DNA of 64,000 nt from Trichoplax adhaerens (taxonomy: Eukaryota; Placozoa; Uniplacotomia; Trichoplacea; Trichoplacidae): contig NW_002060955.1 of the NCBI RefSeq assembly GCF_000150275.1, positions 598,886 to 662,885 of the forward strand. Reading direction: 5' to 3'. The position numbers and the translations under genes are program-made. Under the pieces are notes generated by a model that was not told the DNA's origin, ran no database searches, and saw nothing but the letters and a program-made list of their open reading frames with translations. This document shows, piece by piece, positions 1 to 16,025 of the stretch (position 1 is the stretch's first letter; the number at the start of each line of letters is the position of its first letter).

Positions 1-37
1 TTAATGCATCATAAATTGAAGCTAAATTGCTACATAC

Positions 38-5128
<5,091 letters not shown>

Positions 5129-5330
5129 GATTTCAATTTGTTTTTACTAGTACAGTACGTTTGAATGTGGATAATTTTCGATTGGAAAGCAATCGGATTG
5201 CCTGTAGCTATCCAATGAATGATTGGCTATTTACAATGCCTATAAAGCATAAGAAGGATAGAGCGAAATTAGTTCAACCCTTTACAGATCGATCCATGTT
5301 GTTGGTACAAGTCGATTGGAGAATGAAATG
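5129..5330 (-). promoter_or_regulatory. Putative formin promoter-proximal region with CCAAT boxes
   Basis: Immediately upstream of the formin ATG. Reading toward the gene there are three CCAAT pentamers (ATTGG on the plus strand at 5181, 5222 and 5315). All three are kept in the second copy near 7721-7855. No TATA box is obvious. Start sites cannot be placed from sequence alone. Confidence 0.3.
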
Positions 5331-6054
5331 GTATTGTCGTTGTTTGAATCCTAACAAATCAAATCAGCCTCGTTGTCTATACCCTACAACGCGTTGTATT
5401 AAGCATGGAGCAGATCCATGGTCCTACACTGAACTATGATCCCATTATTCCTAGCCTAAATTACATGCAATTTCAGCAAGATAGACAGCAATTGGTTGAA
5501 GATTGGATGCGTAAAGTAGAGCATGTTCAACTCCATCTTATCCTATGACTGTATTTGTAGCAAATCGATTCCTGCCTGCTATCATGACAATGTATCACAA
5601 AGTCCGAACGTCACTATGAATAGGATTGAATGTAAGCAAAGGGATAAATGACAATTCTCCTGGTATAAACGAATTTGACATTGCTTACCACACGTTATTG
5701 ACAAGGAAGGAAAGAGAAAACTGCTTGTTTTCCTCTTTTCCTTTGCACTTTTTCCCTGTGTCCACTTGGAATTTTTCAAAGAGAAAAAAAATTGCTAGGC
5801 CAATGTGGCGTACGTAGAGTGACACCCCACACTACCACGGACAATCTCAGTATGATCTCCGAGTCAGCAGCTTGCTGATAACTGGTTGACCTGCCCAGCG
5901 TCCACTGGCGTACAATAGAATACAATAGGGTGAGTGTGTTGCGCTTAGCTTGAAGCACTTGTGTTTTCTGACTGGACTGCACGTCGTCCACGGAGGACGG
6001 ACGTATCGAGCGATTGTCTGAGGCTGATCTACTCTACTGTACACTAGAATGGTG

Positions 6055-6955
6055 TTCAGCGTCAACCGGACGGTGTGACGTGATCAGAGACTTCAACTGG
6101 CTGTCAAAGACTGTTCAACGTGGATGAGCGGAGTCAATCGCGCTTGACGACTGACGTTCCAGACCACAGCACTGTACCATCGACGGTGTGTAGTACAGTA
6201 GTACAAAGTACAGTACAGTGGAATGGTGTTCAGCGTCAACCGGACGGTGTGACGTGGTCAGAGACTTCAACTAGCTCTCAAAGACTGTTCAACGTCGATG
6301 AGTGGAGGAGTCAATCGCGCTTCACGACTGACGTTCCAGACCACAGCACTCTACCATGGACAGTGTGCAGTACAGTACACGTACAGTGAATGGCGTTCAG
6401 CGTCAACCGGACGGTGTGACGTGATCAGAGACTTCAACTGGCTGTCAAAGACTGTTCAACGTCGATGAGTGAGTCAATCGCGCTTCACGGCTGACGTTCC
6501 GGACCACAGCACGCTACCATGGACAGTGTGCAGTACAGTACAGTACTGTACAGTACAGTTGTACACTGTACACTGTACACTGTACAGTACTGTAGGATGG
6601 GGTTCAGCGTCAACCGGACGGTGTGACGTGGTCAGAGACTTCAACTAGCTCTCAAAGACTGTTCAACGTCGATGAGTGAGTCAATCGCGCTTCACGACTG
6701 ACGTTCCAGACCACAGCACTCTACCATGGACAGTGTGCAGTACAGTTGTACACTGTACACTGTACAGTAGAATGGGGTTCAGCGTCAACCGGACGGTGTG
6801 ACGTGGTCAGAGACTTCAACTAGCTCTCAAAGACTGTTCAACGTCGATGAGCGAGTCAATTGCGCTTCACGACTGACGTTGGACGACTGATGTTCCAGAC
6901 CACAGCACTTTACCATGGACAGTGTGCAGTATAGTTGTACACTTGTACACGCTAC
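6055..6955. repeat. Satellite array, about 174-bp unit, 5 units (block A)
   Basis: Units begin at about 6055, 6229, 6396, 6603 and 6778, each opening with TTCAGCGTCAACCGGACGG and ending near ACCATGGACAGTGTGCAGTA. The 20-70 bp linkers are made of GTAC, ACAGT and ACTGT words and are partly self-complementary. The unit carries several TGACG and GACGTT words. It is GC-richer than its surroundings. Confidence 0.9.
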
Positions 6956-7019
6956 ATGTCTATTGATTCACTCTTGAATCTTGACACTTTAACCCAGCAA
7001 CCGTCTGTACCATACTGTC

Positions 7020-7069
7020 NNNNNNNNNNNNNNNNNNNNNNNNNNNNNNNNNNNNNNNNNNNNNNNNNN
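7020..7069. other. Assembly gap of 50 N
   Basis: A run of exactly 50 N. The flanks are the end of block A and the start of block B of the same sequence, so the gap probably has negative or zero true size. Confidence 0.98.
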
Positions 7070-7632
7070 GTTTTTTTACGTAGTGTTAAGAAGTAGATTT
7101 AAAGAAGGGATTGTCATTTAAGAAAATATCAGCGACAACTAAACTAATACCAAGTGTATTGGATAAGAACGAATAAAATTGTATGGATGAATGCACCATG
7201 ATCGATTTGATGATGTACATCGCTACGCTGGGGACTTGGCAGTTGTTTTAATTAACCACACGAGATTTTCAGAATGGCTACATTCCTTTCTTTAAAGGTC
7301 ACTGTCATGATTGATAGGCTATCTATTCTACTGGTGTACAATCAGTTACGATGGAAGAAATAATTCAATCACAGTTTGCTATTCGGTTGCAATAGTCATT
7401 TGGAGATTTAGTGTTTAGATAAGTCCAATCGATTCATTGATCATTTGAACTGGAGTACTGCAGTTATCGTTGTTGTCTACGGTATCGTACAGTTAAAAAT
7501 GTTACAGTCAAAAACGTCTCAAAAAGAGCTCGTTAGATTATATAAAATTAAAAATGGATATTGCCGAAATGGAATTTAATGACAATATTCACATCGTTTT
7601 GATTCATTCTTGAAGAGTCTTTTACAACTTAC

Positions 7633-7668
7633 CAATCCTTTATCGTTCTTTTTATCTTTATCAGCCAT
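7633..7668 (-). pseudogene. Second copy of formin exon 1
   Basis: Identical 12-codon first exon (MADKDKKNDKGL) with the same GTAAGT donor as 5093-5128. No further formin exon follows on its left before the gap, so as assembled it is either an orphan first exon or an assembly duplicate. The duplicate explanation is preferred because the two blocks abut a gap. Confidence 0.75.
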
Positions 7669-8601
7669 GATTTCAATTTGTTTTTACAGTACAGTACGTT
7701 TGAATGTGGATAATTTTCGATTGGAAAGCAATCGGATTGCCTGTAGCTATCCAATGAATGATTGGCTATTTACAATGCCTATAAAGCATAAGAAGGATAG
7801 AGCGAAATTAGTTCAACCCTTTACAGATCGATCCATGTTGTTGGTACAAGTCGATTGGAGAATGAAATGGTATTGTCGTTGTTTGAATCCTAACAAATCA
7901 AATCAGCCTCGTTGTCTATACCCTGCAACGCGTTGTATTAAGCATGGAGCAGATCCATGGTCCTACACTGAACTATGATCCCATTATTCCTAGCCTAAAT
8001 TACATGCAATTTCAGCAAGATAGACAGCAATTGGTTGAAGATTGGATGCGTAAAGTAGAGCATGTTCAACTCCATCTTATCCTATGACTGTATTTGTAGC
8101 AGATCGATTCCTGCCTGCTATCATGACAATGTATCACAAAGTCCGAACGTCACTATGAATAGGATTGAATGTAAGCAAAGGGATAAATGACAATTCTCCT
8201 GGTATAAACGAATTTGACATTGCTTACCACACGTTATTGACAAGGAAGGAAAGAGAAAACTGCTTGTTTTCCTCTTTTCCTTTGCACTTTTTCCCTGTGT
8301 CCACTTGGAATTTTTCAAAGAGAAAAAAAAATTGCTAGGCCAATGTGGCGTACGTAGAGTGACACCCCACACTACCACGGACAATCTCAGTATGATCTCC
8401 GAGTCAGCAGCTTGCTGATAACTGGTTGACCTGCCCAGCGTCCACTGGCGTACAATAGAATACAATAGGGTGAGTGTGTTGCGCTTAGCTTGAAGCACTT
8501 GTGTTTTCTGACTGGACTGCACGTCGTCCACGGAGGACGGACGTATCGAGCGATTGTCTGAAGCTGATCTACTCTACTGTACACTGTACACTAGAATGGT
8601 G

Positions 8602-9905
8602 TTCAGCGTCAACCGGACGGTGTGACGTGATCAGAGACTTCAACTGGCTGTCAAAGATTATTCAACGTGGATGAGCGAGTCAATCGCGCTTGACGACTGA
8701 CGTTCCAGACCACAGCACTGTACCATCGACAGTGTGTAGTACAGTAGTACAAAGTACAGTACAGTGGAATGGTGTTCAGCGTCAACCGGACGGTGTGACG
8801 TGGTCAGAGACTTCAACTAGCTCTCAAAGGCTGTTCAACGTCGATGAGTGGAGGAGTCAATCGCGCTTCACGACTGACGTTCCAGACCACAGCACTCTAC
8901 CACGGACAGTGTGCAGTACAGTACAGTAGAATGGCGTTCAGCGTCAACCGGACGGTGTGACGTGTCAGAGACTTCAACTAGCTCTCAAAGACTGTTCAAC
9001 GAGTACAGTACAGTAGAATGGTGTTCAGCGTCAACCGGACGGTGTGACGTGATCAGAGACTTCAACTAGCTGTCAAAGACTGTTCAACGTGGATGAGCGG
9101 AGTCAATCACGCTTCTCGACTGACGTTCCAGACCACAGCACTCTACCATGGACAGTGTGCAGTAACAGTAGAATGGTGTTCAGCGTCAACTGGACGGTGT
9201 GACGTGGTCAGAGACTTCAACTAGCTCTCAAAGACTGTTCAACGTCGATGAGTGGAGTCAATCGCGCCTCACGACTGACGTTCCAGACCACAGCACGCTA
9301 CCATGGACAGTGTGCAGTACAGTTGTACACTGTACAGTTGAATGGCGTTCAGCGTCAACCGGACGGTGTGACGTGATCAGAGACTTCAACTAGCTCTCAA
9401 AGACTGTTCAACGTCGATGAGTGAGTCAATCGCGCTTCACGGCTGACGTTCCGGACCACAGCACGCTACCATGGACAGTGTGCAGTACAGTACAGTACTG
9501 TACAGTACAGTTGTACACTGTACACTGTACACTGTACAGTACTGTAGGATGGGGTTCAGCGTCAACCGGACGGTGTGACGTGGTCAGAGACTTCAACTAG
9601 CTCTCAAAGACTGTTCAACGTCGATGAGTGAGTCAATCGCGCTTCACGACTGACGTTCCAGACCACAGCACTCTACCATGGACAGTGTGCAGTACAGTTG
9701 TACACTGTACACTGTACAGTAGAATGGGGTTCAGCGTCAACCGGACGGTGTGACGTGGTCAGAGACTTCAACTAGCTCTCAAAGACTGTTCAACGTCGAT
9801 GAGCGAGTCAATTGCGCTTCACGACTGACGTTGGACGACTGATGTTCCAGACCACAGCACTTTACCATGGACAGTGTGCAGTATAGTTGTACACTTGTAC
9901 ACGCT
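8602..9905. repeat. Satellite array, about 174-bp unit, 8 units (block B)
   Basis: Units begin at about 8602, 8775, 8937, 9024, 9179, 9348, 9555 and 9730; the third is truncated to 87 bp. The first two and last three correspond one-to-one to the five units of block A, so block B carries three additional central units. Open frames that run through some units are not conserved in phase between units and are not called as genes. Confidence 0.9.
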
Positions 9906-9971
9906 ACATGTCTATTGATTCACTCTTGAATCTTGACACTTTAACCCAGCAACCGTCTGTACCATACTGTC

Positions 9972-10611
9972 CGTATAGTACGTGCAGTACTGTACAGTAC
10001 TGTAGTAGTGTAGTGTACTGTACTGTCTGTACTACGTTACTGGTACTATGGCAAAATGAAAATCGCGATGACCAAATTTTACACTAGTTGTACACCAATG
10101 TACACGCTACATGTCTATTGATTCACTCTTGAATCAATCGTCCAGTGCGCAGTAGAGGTCTTTATGGTCTGGTCTACGTACAGTACAGTACAGTACAGTA
10201 CTGTACTATACACACTGTACACTGTACACTGTAGTACTGTATTACTGTGTACAGTACAGTACTGTAGGATAGTACGTACTGTACACTGTACACTGTACCG
10301 TATACAGTACAGTACGTACAGTAGTACGGTACAGTACTGTATATGGTAAAATCACCTTTGTACTGTACTCTACTGCACTGTACATTGTACAACTTCACTT
10401 GACTGGTGCAGTTGTCGTTGCTGACAGACTGCTGTTACTATCTGCCTAATTTATTCATGCAGAATGGTACATCAACAGTAGGCAGCCATTGAGTCAACAG
10501 GACTAAAATAATTCGAGATTGTCCATTGGATTTCAACGCTTTTTCTAGCATTGAAGTCCAAATATCAATTGATCCAACTTGCTCGCTTGTCACAGGAATC
10601 TTCTGCCTGCA
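9972..10611. repeat. GTAC/ACAGT palindromic low-complexity tract and TDRD3 upstream region
   Basis: From about 9985 to 10395 the sequence is dominated by runs of GTACAGTAC and its complement GTACTGTAC with GTACACTGTACAC blocks. Long stretches can pair with themselves or with each other. A copy of the satellite flank (tgtacacgctacatg) recurs near 10100. From 10400 to 10611 the sequence is ordinary AT-rich DNA directly upstream of the TDRD3 start codon; no defined promoter motif recognised. Confidence 0.75.
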
Positions 10612-13600
10612 ATGCCTGAATTACAAAATGCGTTAGAAAAGAAAGGATGGTAGGACTGCAAATAAGGATAAGAGGATGATTCTTGATTTTGCTACGTGTA
10701 TTGAGCGGTCAGCACATCTTTTAGCATGAGAAGATGAACTATCTCTCATGTTGGCTCTTATTATATTATAAATCAATTCATGTACTCTACATTACCACGT
10801 ACAGTATTTAGTAACCTTTATTTTCTAGCCTTGAAAGTAGCTACAGTAGTTGGTGAACTATACATACAGTACAAGGGTATCAACATCGTAGTATGCATCA
10901 ATATGAATCTGATTTCGCAACAATATGATGTTAAAGTAGCTCCAGAGCGTATTCGCAAATAGTCGAATGGATGAATTTCACCTTATAATAAAGCTAAATT
11001 CTCTAAAGTTTTATTCAGTTTGTTTAAATAAAATAAATTATATCATATGTACAGTATTAGAAATGATGGAGCTCTATCATAGCTTGAGGCTGCAGTATAT
11101 TTTGACATACGAGTAAACTGCAGTCTCCAGGAAATAAACTGGAAATAATTTTCATTTTACTCATTGAGCCTCAATCGACTTTGTCAAAATCGGATCAATC
11201 ATGAAAGTTGGTGCAAATTTTTGCAACAAGACTTTTTAAAAACCCCCTATTCTTGACCGTTGTCAAAAGTTTACCGACCTTAAATACTTACCTATATTTA
11301 CATTTGCCAAATACGAGTAGATTAAAGTAGAAATAAAGTCTCATCGTTATCTTCTTCATTAAGAATTATAGTTTAACGTTCATCATCACATTCATTTGAT
11401 CTTAGGTTCCTTACTCCTGAAGCTATTAAGGATTGCAGTAATGATAACAGAAATGTTTCTGCTGATTCAGTCATCAAAACTGCATTGGATGTAAGTACGA
11501 CATATTCAGGTTTTGATGTTTAGATCAGTTTTAGAATTCGATACATCATTTTACAAGTATGCTGCCGTGTTTGTTAGGAGTATGTCATTTATTATTGCAA
11601 TATACATTATTAACTTATACTCGTAATATCTCAATAATAGCTGGATATTCGAGGTATGTGTAAGAAAATTTTACCAGATGGTGTTGGCAGGAGTACTTCC
11701 AATAAGGTCATAATTTTAAGGAAAACAACTCATACACATTACAGTTTGATGTTTTTTTGCTACATCCTCAATTGATTTGTACTTAATGATAATTAATGTT
11801 AAATCTAATAAGAGATATATACCGAAGATAATTTAAAGCGCGTTCAATCTGATCAAAAACGCATGGGCTGTGATTAAATGATACACGTAATCTGATTGAT
11901 TAATAAGCGATATTGGTCCCTTCATGATACTTCAGAACGTAAATCAACTAAATTTGCGATAAACGCACGATAGTATGCACCAATCTTGATCGATAGTACT
12001 GTATCAAAGGTGCTTGAATCTACAGTGTATTGTATAGGAAAGAGATTTTCAAATGGTTCCAGCCCTCAACATACTGCTATTTAATCTAGGAATTTTACAT
12101 GATGTAGTAGGAGTTGCAGTTTGATTATAAAATAGTAATATCATAACTCTACCATTATACTAATCAACTACTCATAAATGCCAAACAAATAGGTTCCGTA
12201 CCCTCTGGTATTACAAGTTATTAAAATTACAAACATAGCTGCTCCAAGTTCCAATCAAGAATCTCAAACAGCTCCACCGTTATTACGCATTCACTTGTCT
12301 GATGGACACTCAACATGCACAGCATTAGATATTTCCAGTATCCAGGGCCTTTCGTTAGTCTTATGAAACCGATAAAAATATTGTATAAATAACTCAAAGC
12401 TAACATACAGTTTAATTTATAATAGGATCATTTCTTGAAATTGTATATGTGTTTTGTTTGTGGTACAGTTTAAAGACCTTTCCTGGTACCAAAATATGTT
12501 TAAAAGCTGAAGTTCAAGCCAGAAACGGAATGCTATTATTAACCAATGAAAATGCCAAGTTATTAGGTGGAAACGTCGAAAAGTTAATACGGAAAGGCAA
12601 AGCGGGCCAGGTTTACATTATATCATTAGAATTATTTGCTATCTGAAGTTCTTAACCTTAAGTAATACGACAAAAGTTAATTTAGAATTCCAAAATTTTT
12701 GTCGAAATTAACAACTGACTTATTCAACTTGTTAGGCTTTAATTAAAACGTCTAGTGATGGCGGCTCTTCTGGACCTCCAGCATTTATTCCTTTTCAAGA
12801 ATATATCAAGAATAATCCTAATATGGCTAAACAAGAGACTACTAAAGTTAACAGTAGTAATTCCTCTAAAAATTTTAAACAACAGCAAGGAAATAATCAT
12901 AATCGAACCGAAAAATCTTATAATAAGGATGCTCGTAGCGGCTACAGTAAAAGTTAGTACATTGGCCTATGTTTAATAGGAATAGCGTAAAATATGCTAC
13001 CTTGTTTTACTTAATAGCGCTTGGGTATTTTAAATTATAGATGATAGTAGCCAGAATTGGCGCGATCGCTCAGATCAAGCGACACACCGTTCTCAAGGTA
13101 ACTGTAGTAATTACTCGTAATATTTTCTTAGATTTTCGTGACAATGATTATGATCTTAAAACTATAAATAGAATTACTATCGAGAACTTTTTGTATAGGA
13201 GCAAGTAGCCAGGATTCTTCTAGATCTGTGGAAGACACGCGTAAGCGAAATGAGCCTGCCAGAGGTTACATGAGTTCTTATATGAATTAAACGTTGTTAT
13301 GACAAAACAATTTTAGCAATTATCCTGTTAATGGTACTATTCGATCCGCATAGAAGTTGATATCCCAGTAATTATATATGATTCTTCAGAATGTATTTGA
13401 ATTAGCCGAAATGCTCAATATCGTATGCCAAAATTTTCGTTAGTAACTGGTAAGTACTGTTCATAGGAGTTGGACCGCCGCGGGGTAACGCAAGATCTGG
13501 AAAGATGGCACTTTGGAATGCCCTAGATAAGCACTTAAATCTCAAGGGTAAGAGTCGAAGTTCTAAAATACGGTAGTAGATTCCGTTACACATTGCTAAC

Positions 13601-14979
13601 ATTTCGTTATTATTATTAGTCGAGATTGTGGTAGATTGAGTTATAATGAACAGCAAATTGTATATTTTGTAGACAATGACCGTCAAGTTGAAACACGACA
13701 ACAGGATACGTTCGATGATGGATATGCTAACGATCATGATGATAGTCGACATAGAGGAGGCCAACACAAAGGCGTGGCCATCGCGGTAAAGGTTTTGACC
13801 CGAACTTTGCTAGTAGGCAGCTACCACGACAAACGTATCAACAACCTCATCATGACAGCAGAACCCCCTATGATGATCAGGTTTCATAGATAAATTTTGA
13901 TAGAGATTATTCAATTTTAATATCAACTTCAGTCTTTCTATGTAATACTGATGTATCATCTTTCGTAATAATCAATAGGAACATCGATATTATAACAACA
14001 GAGGTACCGGATATGGTAGTCATCAACAACCTCATGATGGCAGAGCCCCCTATGATGATCAGGTTTTATGGATAAATTTTAAATAGAGTTTATTCAATTT
14101 TAATATCAACTTCAGTCTTTCTGTACAATGTTGGTGTATCATCAATAGGGACATCGATATTATAACGACAGAGGTACCGGATTTGGTAGTCATCAACAGC
14201 CTCATGATAGCAGAGCCTCCTATGACGATCAGGTTTTATAGATAAATTTTAAATGGAGATTATTCAATTTTAATATCGATTTCAGTATTTCTGTACAATG
14301 TTGATGTATCATCTATCGTAATCATCAATAGGGACATGGATATTATAACAACAGAGGTACCGGATTTGGTAGTCATCAACAGCCTCGTGATAGTAGAGCC
14401 TCCTATGATGATCAGGTTTTATAGATAAATTTTAAATGGAGTTTATTCAATTTTAATATCGATTTCAGTCTTTCTGTACAATGTTGATGTATCATCTATC
14501 GTAATCATCAATAGGGACATGGATATTATAACAACAGAGGTACCGGATTTGGTAGTCATCAACAACCTCATGATAGCAGAGCCTCCTATGATGATCAGGT
14601 TTTATAGATAAATTTTAAATGGAGTTTATTCAATTTTAATATCGATTTCAGTCTTTCTGTACAATGTTGATGTATCATCTATCGTAATCATCAATAGGGA
14701 CATGGATATTATAACAACAGAGGTACCGGATTTGGTAGTCATCAACAACCTCATGATAGCAGAGCCTCCTATGATGATCAGGTTTTATAGATAAATTTTA
14801 AATGGAGATTATTCAATTTTAATATCGATTTCAGTCTTTCTGTACAATGCTGATGTATCATCTATCGTAATCATCAATAGGGACATGGATATTATAACAA
14901 CAGAGGTACCGGTTCTGGCAATCATCCGCCAAGATCAAGAGGTAGGGGCAGAAGTAATTTCCGACAAAATCGTACTTAG
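10612..14979 (+). CDS. TDRD3: TDRD3-like TOP3B-partner protein with an expanded RG-rich C-terminus
   Basis: Predicted exons: 10612-10649, 11406-11490, 11641-11706, 12193-12353, 12469-12610, 12736-12952, 13041-13097, 13199-13264, 13467-13547, 13625-13880, 13979-14062, 14149-14232, 14332-14415, 14515-14598, 14698-14781, 14881-14979; about 560 aa. MPELQNALEKKGW joins FLTPEAIKDC, matching the TDRD3 N-terminus. The DUF1767/OB-fold follows (LVLQVIKITNIAAP, RIHLSDGHSTCTALD, FPGTKICLKAEV, LLLTNENAKLLGGNVE), then GPPAFIPF. This is the part that binds TOP3B in other animals. The rest is polar: GPPRGNARSG..ALWNALDK, then 28-residue repeats and an RGRGRSNFRQNRT end. No UBA or Tudor domain found. The exon at 13625-13880 needs a one-base shift near 13770 to join the RG-rich frame. 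Identity is secure from the N-terminal half. Confidence 0.87.
13979..14979 (+). repeat. Tandem array of 84-bp coding exons plus introns (183-bp unit)
   Basis: Exons at 13979, 14149, 14332, 14515 and 14698 are each 84 nt, start after CATCAATAG, end in GATGATCAG|GT, and are phase 0 at both ends. The sixth copy (14881) shares the first half and then runs to the stop. They encode variants of a 28-residue motif: GHGYYNNRGTGFGSHQQ, then PHDSRASYDDQ. The intervening introns are nearly identical (about 86-99 bp), so exon and intron were copied together; spacing is 170, 183, 183, 183 and 183 bp. The 3' end of exon 13625-13880 (QPHHDSRTPYDDQ) is a diverged founder copy. Confidence 0.93.
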
Positions 14980-16025
14980 GACAACGGCTTTTACAAAGAT
15001 GATCCTGACATTGGTTGTTGTACATCGATGGAATATTTCAACTTAGTGCATGGTTTCGTAGTTAATGTAATCCAAAATTCAATTCTTTACGTCGCGTGAC
15101 TACATCTATTATCGTCACTGTAGTCTGCATAAAATTTTGTCTTCAGCCAGCCAAAAAATTGCAACTGAATCTAATCAATGACACATACGCATATTGTTGT
15201 GAACCAAATTTTCGTAGCGCAGTTGTTACGCCTTGTGAGCTTAAATTTTGAACAAGCTACTGTTCTGTATATTAACGGAGATAATTGAACTTTGTCTTGG
15301 ATGCGAGCACAGCTCTCTCCACTATATCGATACACATGATATAACACATCATGCTATATGTTATTGTAAAGGAATATGACGTGATATTACTCTGTACATG
15401 GAACGTATTGGCATATCAGCCCATTATATTGAGCAAAACAGTATAGTCTTTTCAAGTACAATTGGCTAATTTTCATTTGTGATCCTAGATTAAGTTGAAA
15501 AAATATTATTATGTAATCATTATTGAAATCACTAATCCTGTACATTAAACAATAACCAAAGACCAGCATATTCAATTAATGTTTTGACGTAATTGAATTT
15601 GAGTTACGAATGCGTATCAAGTATGATTGTCATGCTAGGTGGTCCCTCAACGGTCAACGGCAATAAATCATAAATGAGAAGGTATTAATTATAACACAAT
15701 AAATTTATTTTCATGAAGCCAAATACGCAGCTTTTTTTAGCTAGGTATTTTGGGGCATTAAACTAGTAAGTTAATCTAAAGATTCTCAAGTTCAATAAAA
15801 TAATCAATCAATCATATTTTAATTCAAGTGTAATAACGGCTGTACAAAAATAGTTTTGTATCATATCGTGTACTGTTACAAATGTCCCAGTTAATCAGCT
15901 AGTGATGGAATAAGTTATAATTAATTAGTTATAAGAAATCTGACTTATTCATTTGTACATTATAACAATTTCAAGTAAGTAATAATAATATGTAGATAGA
16001 TAATTCTATTTGTTACATGCAGTCA
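14980..16025. other. Intergenic region between convergent TDRD3 and FANCB
   Basis: AT-rich; no coding potential with splice support. Holds the 3' flanks of both genes and the palindromic poly(A) signal at 15698-15709. Confidence 0.6.
15698..15709. terminator. Palindromic bidirectional poly(A) signal AATAAATTTATT
   Basis: A perfect 12-bp palindrome that reads AATAAA on both strands. It lies 719 bp past the TDRD3 stop (plus) and 317 bp past the FANCB stop (minus), between two converging genes. Either or both 3' ends could use it. Other AATAAA words occur nearby, so use is inferred. Confidence 0.4.

Larger units (their letters stand above)
7070..9971. repeat. Block B of the duplication
   Basis: Starts directly after the N run inside what corresponds to formin intron 1 (compare 4533 onward) and runs colinearly with block A through 9971. 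After that it continues into unique sequence leading to TDRD3. It differs by scattered single bases, a few small indels and three extra satellite units. Confidence 0.85.

Noticed and set aside
5161-5439. 92-codon open frame upstream of the formin, repeated in block B (within 7610-7978)
   Set aside because: It lies in the formin promoter region on the other strand. Its presence in both blocks reflects the duplication, not conservation, and no domain is recognisable.
6120-9393. Open frames through the satellite units encoding a Thr/Ser-rich repeat peptide
   Set aside because: Unit lengths are not multiples of three, the frame is not kept from unit to unit, and no start, splice or family support exists. 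They reflect the repeat.
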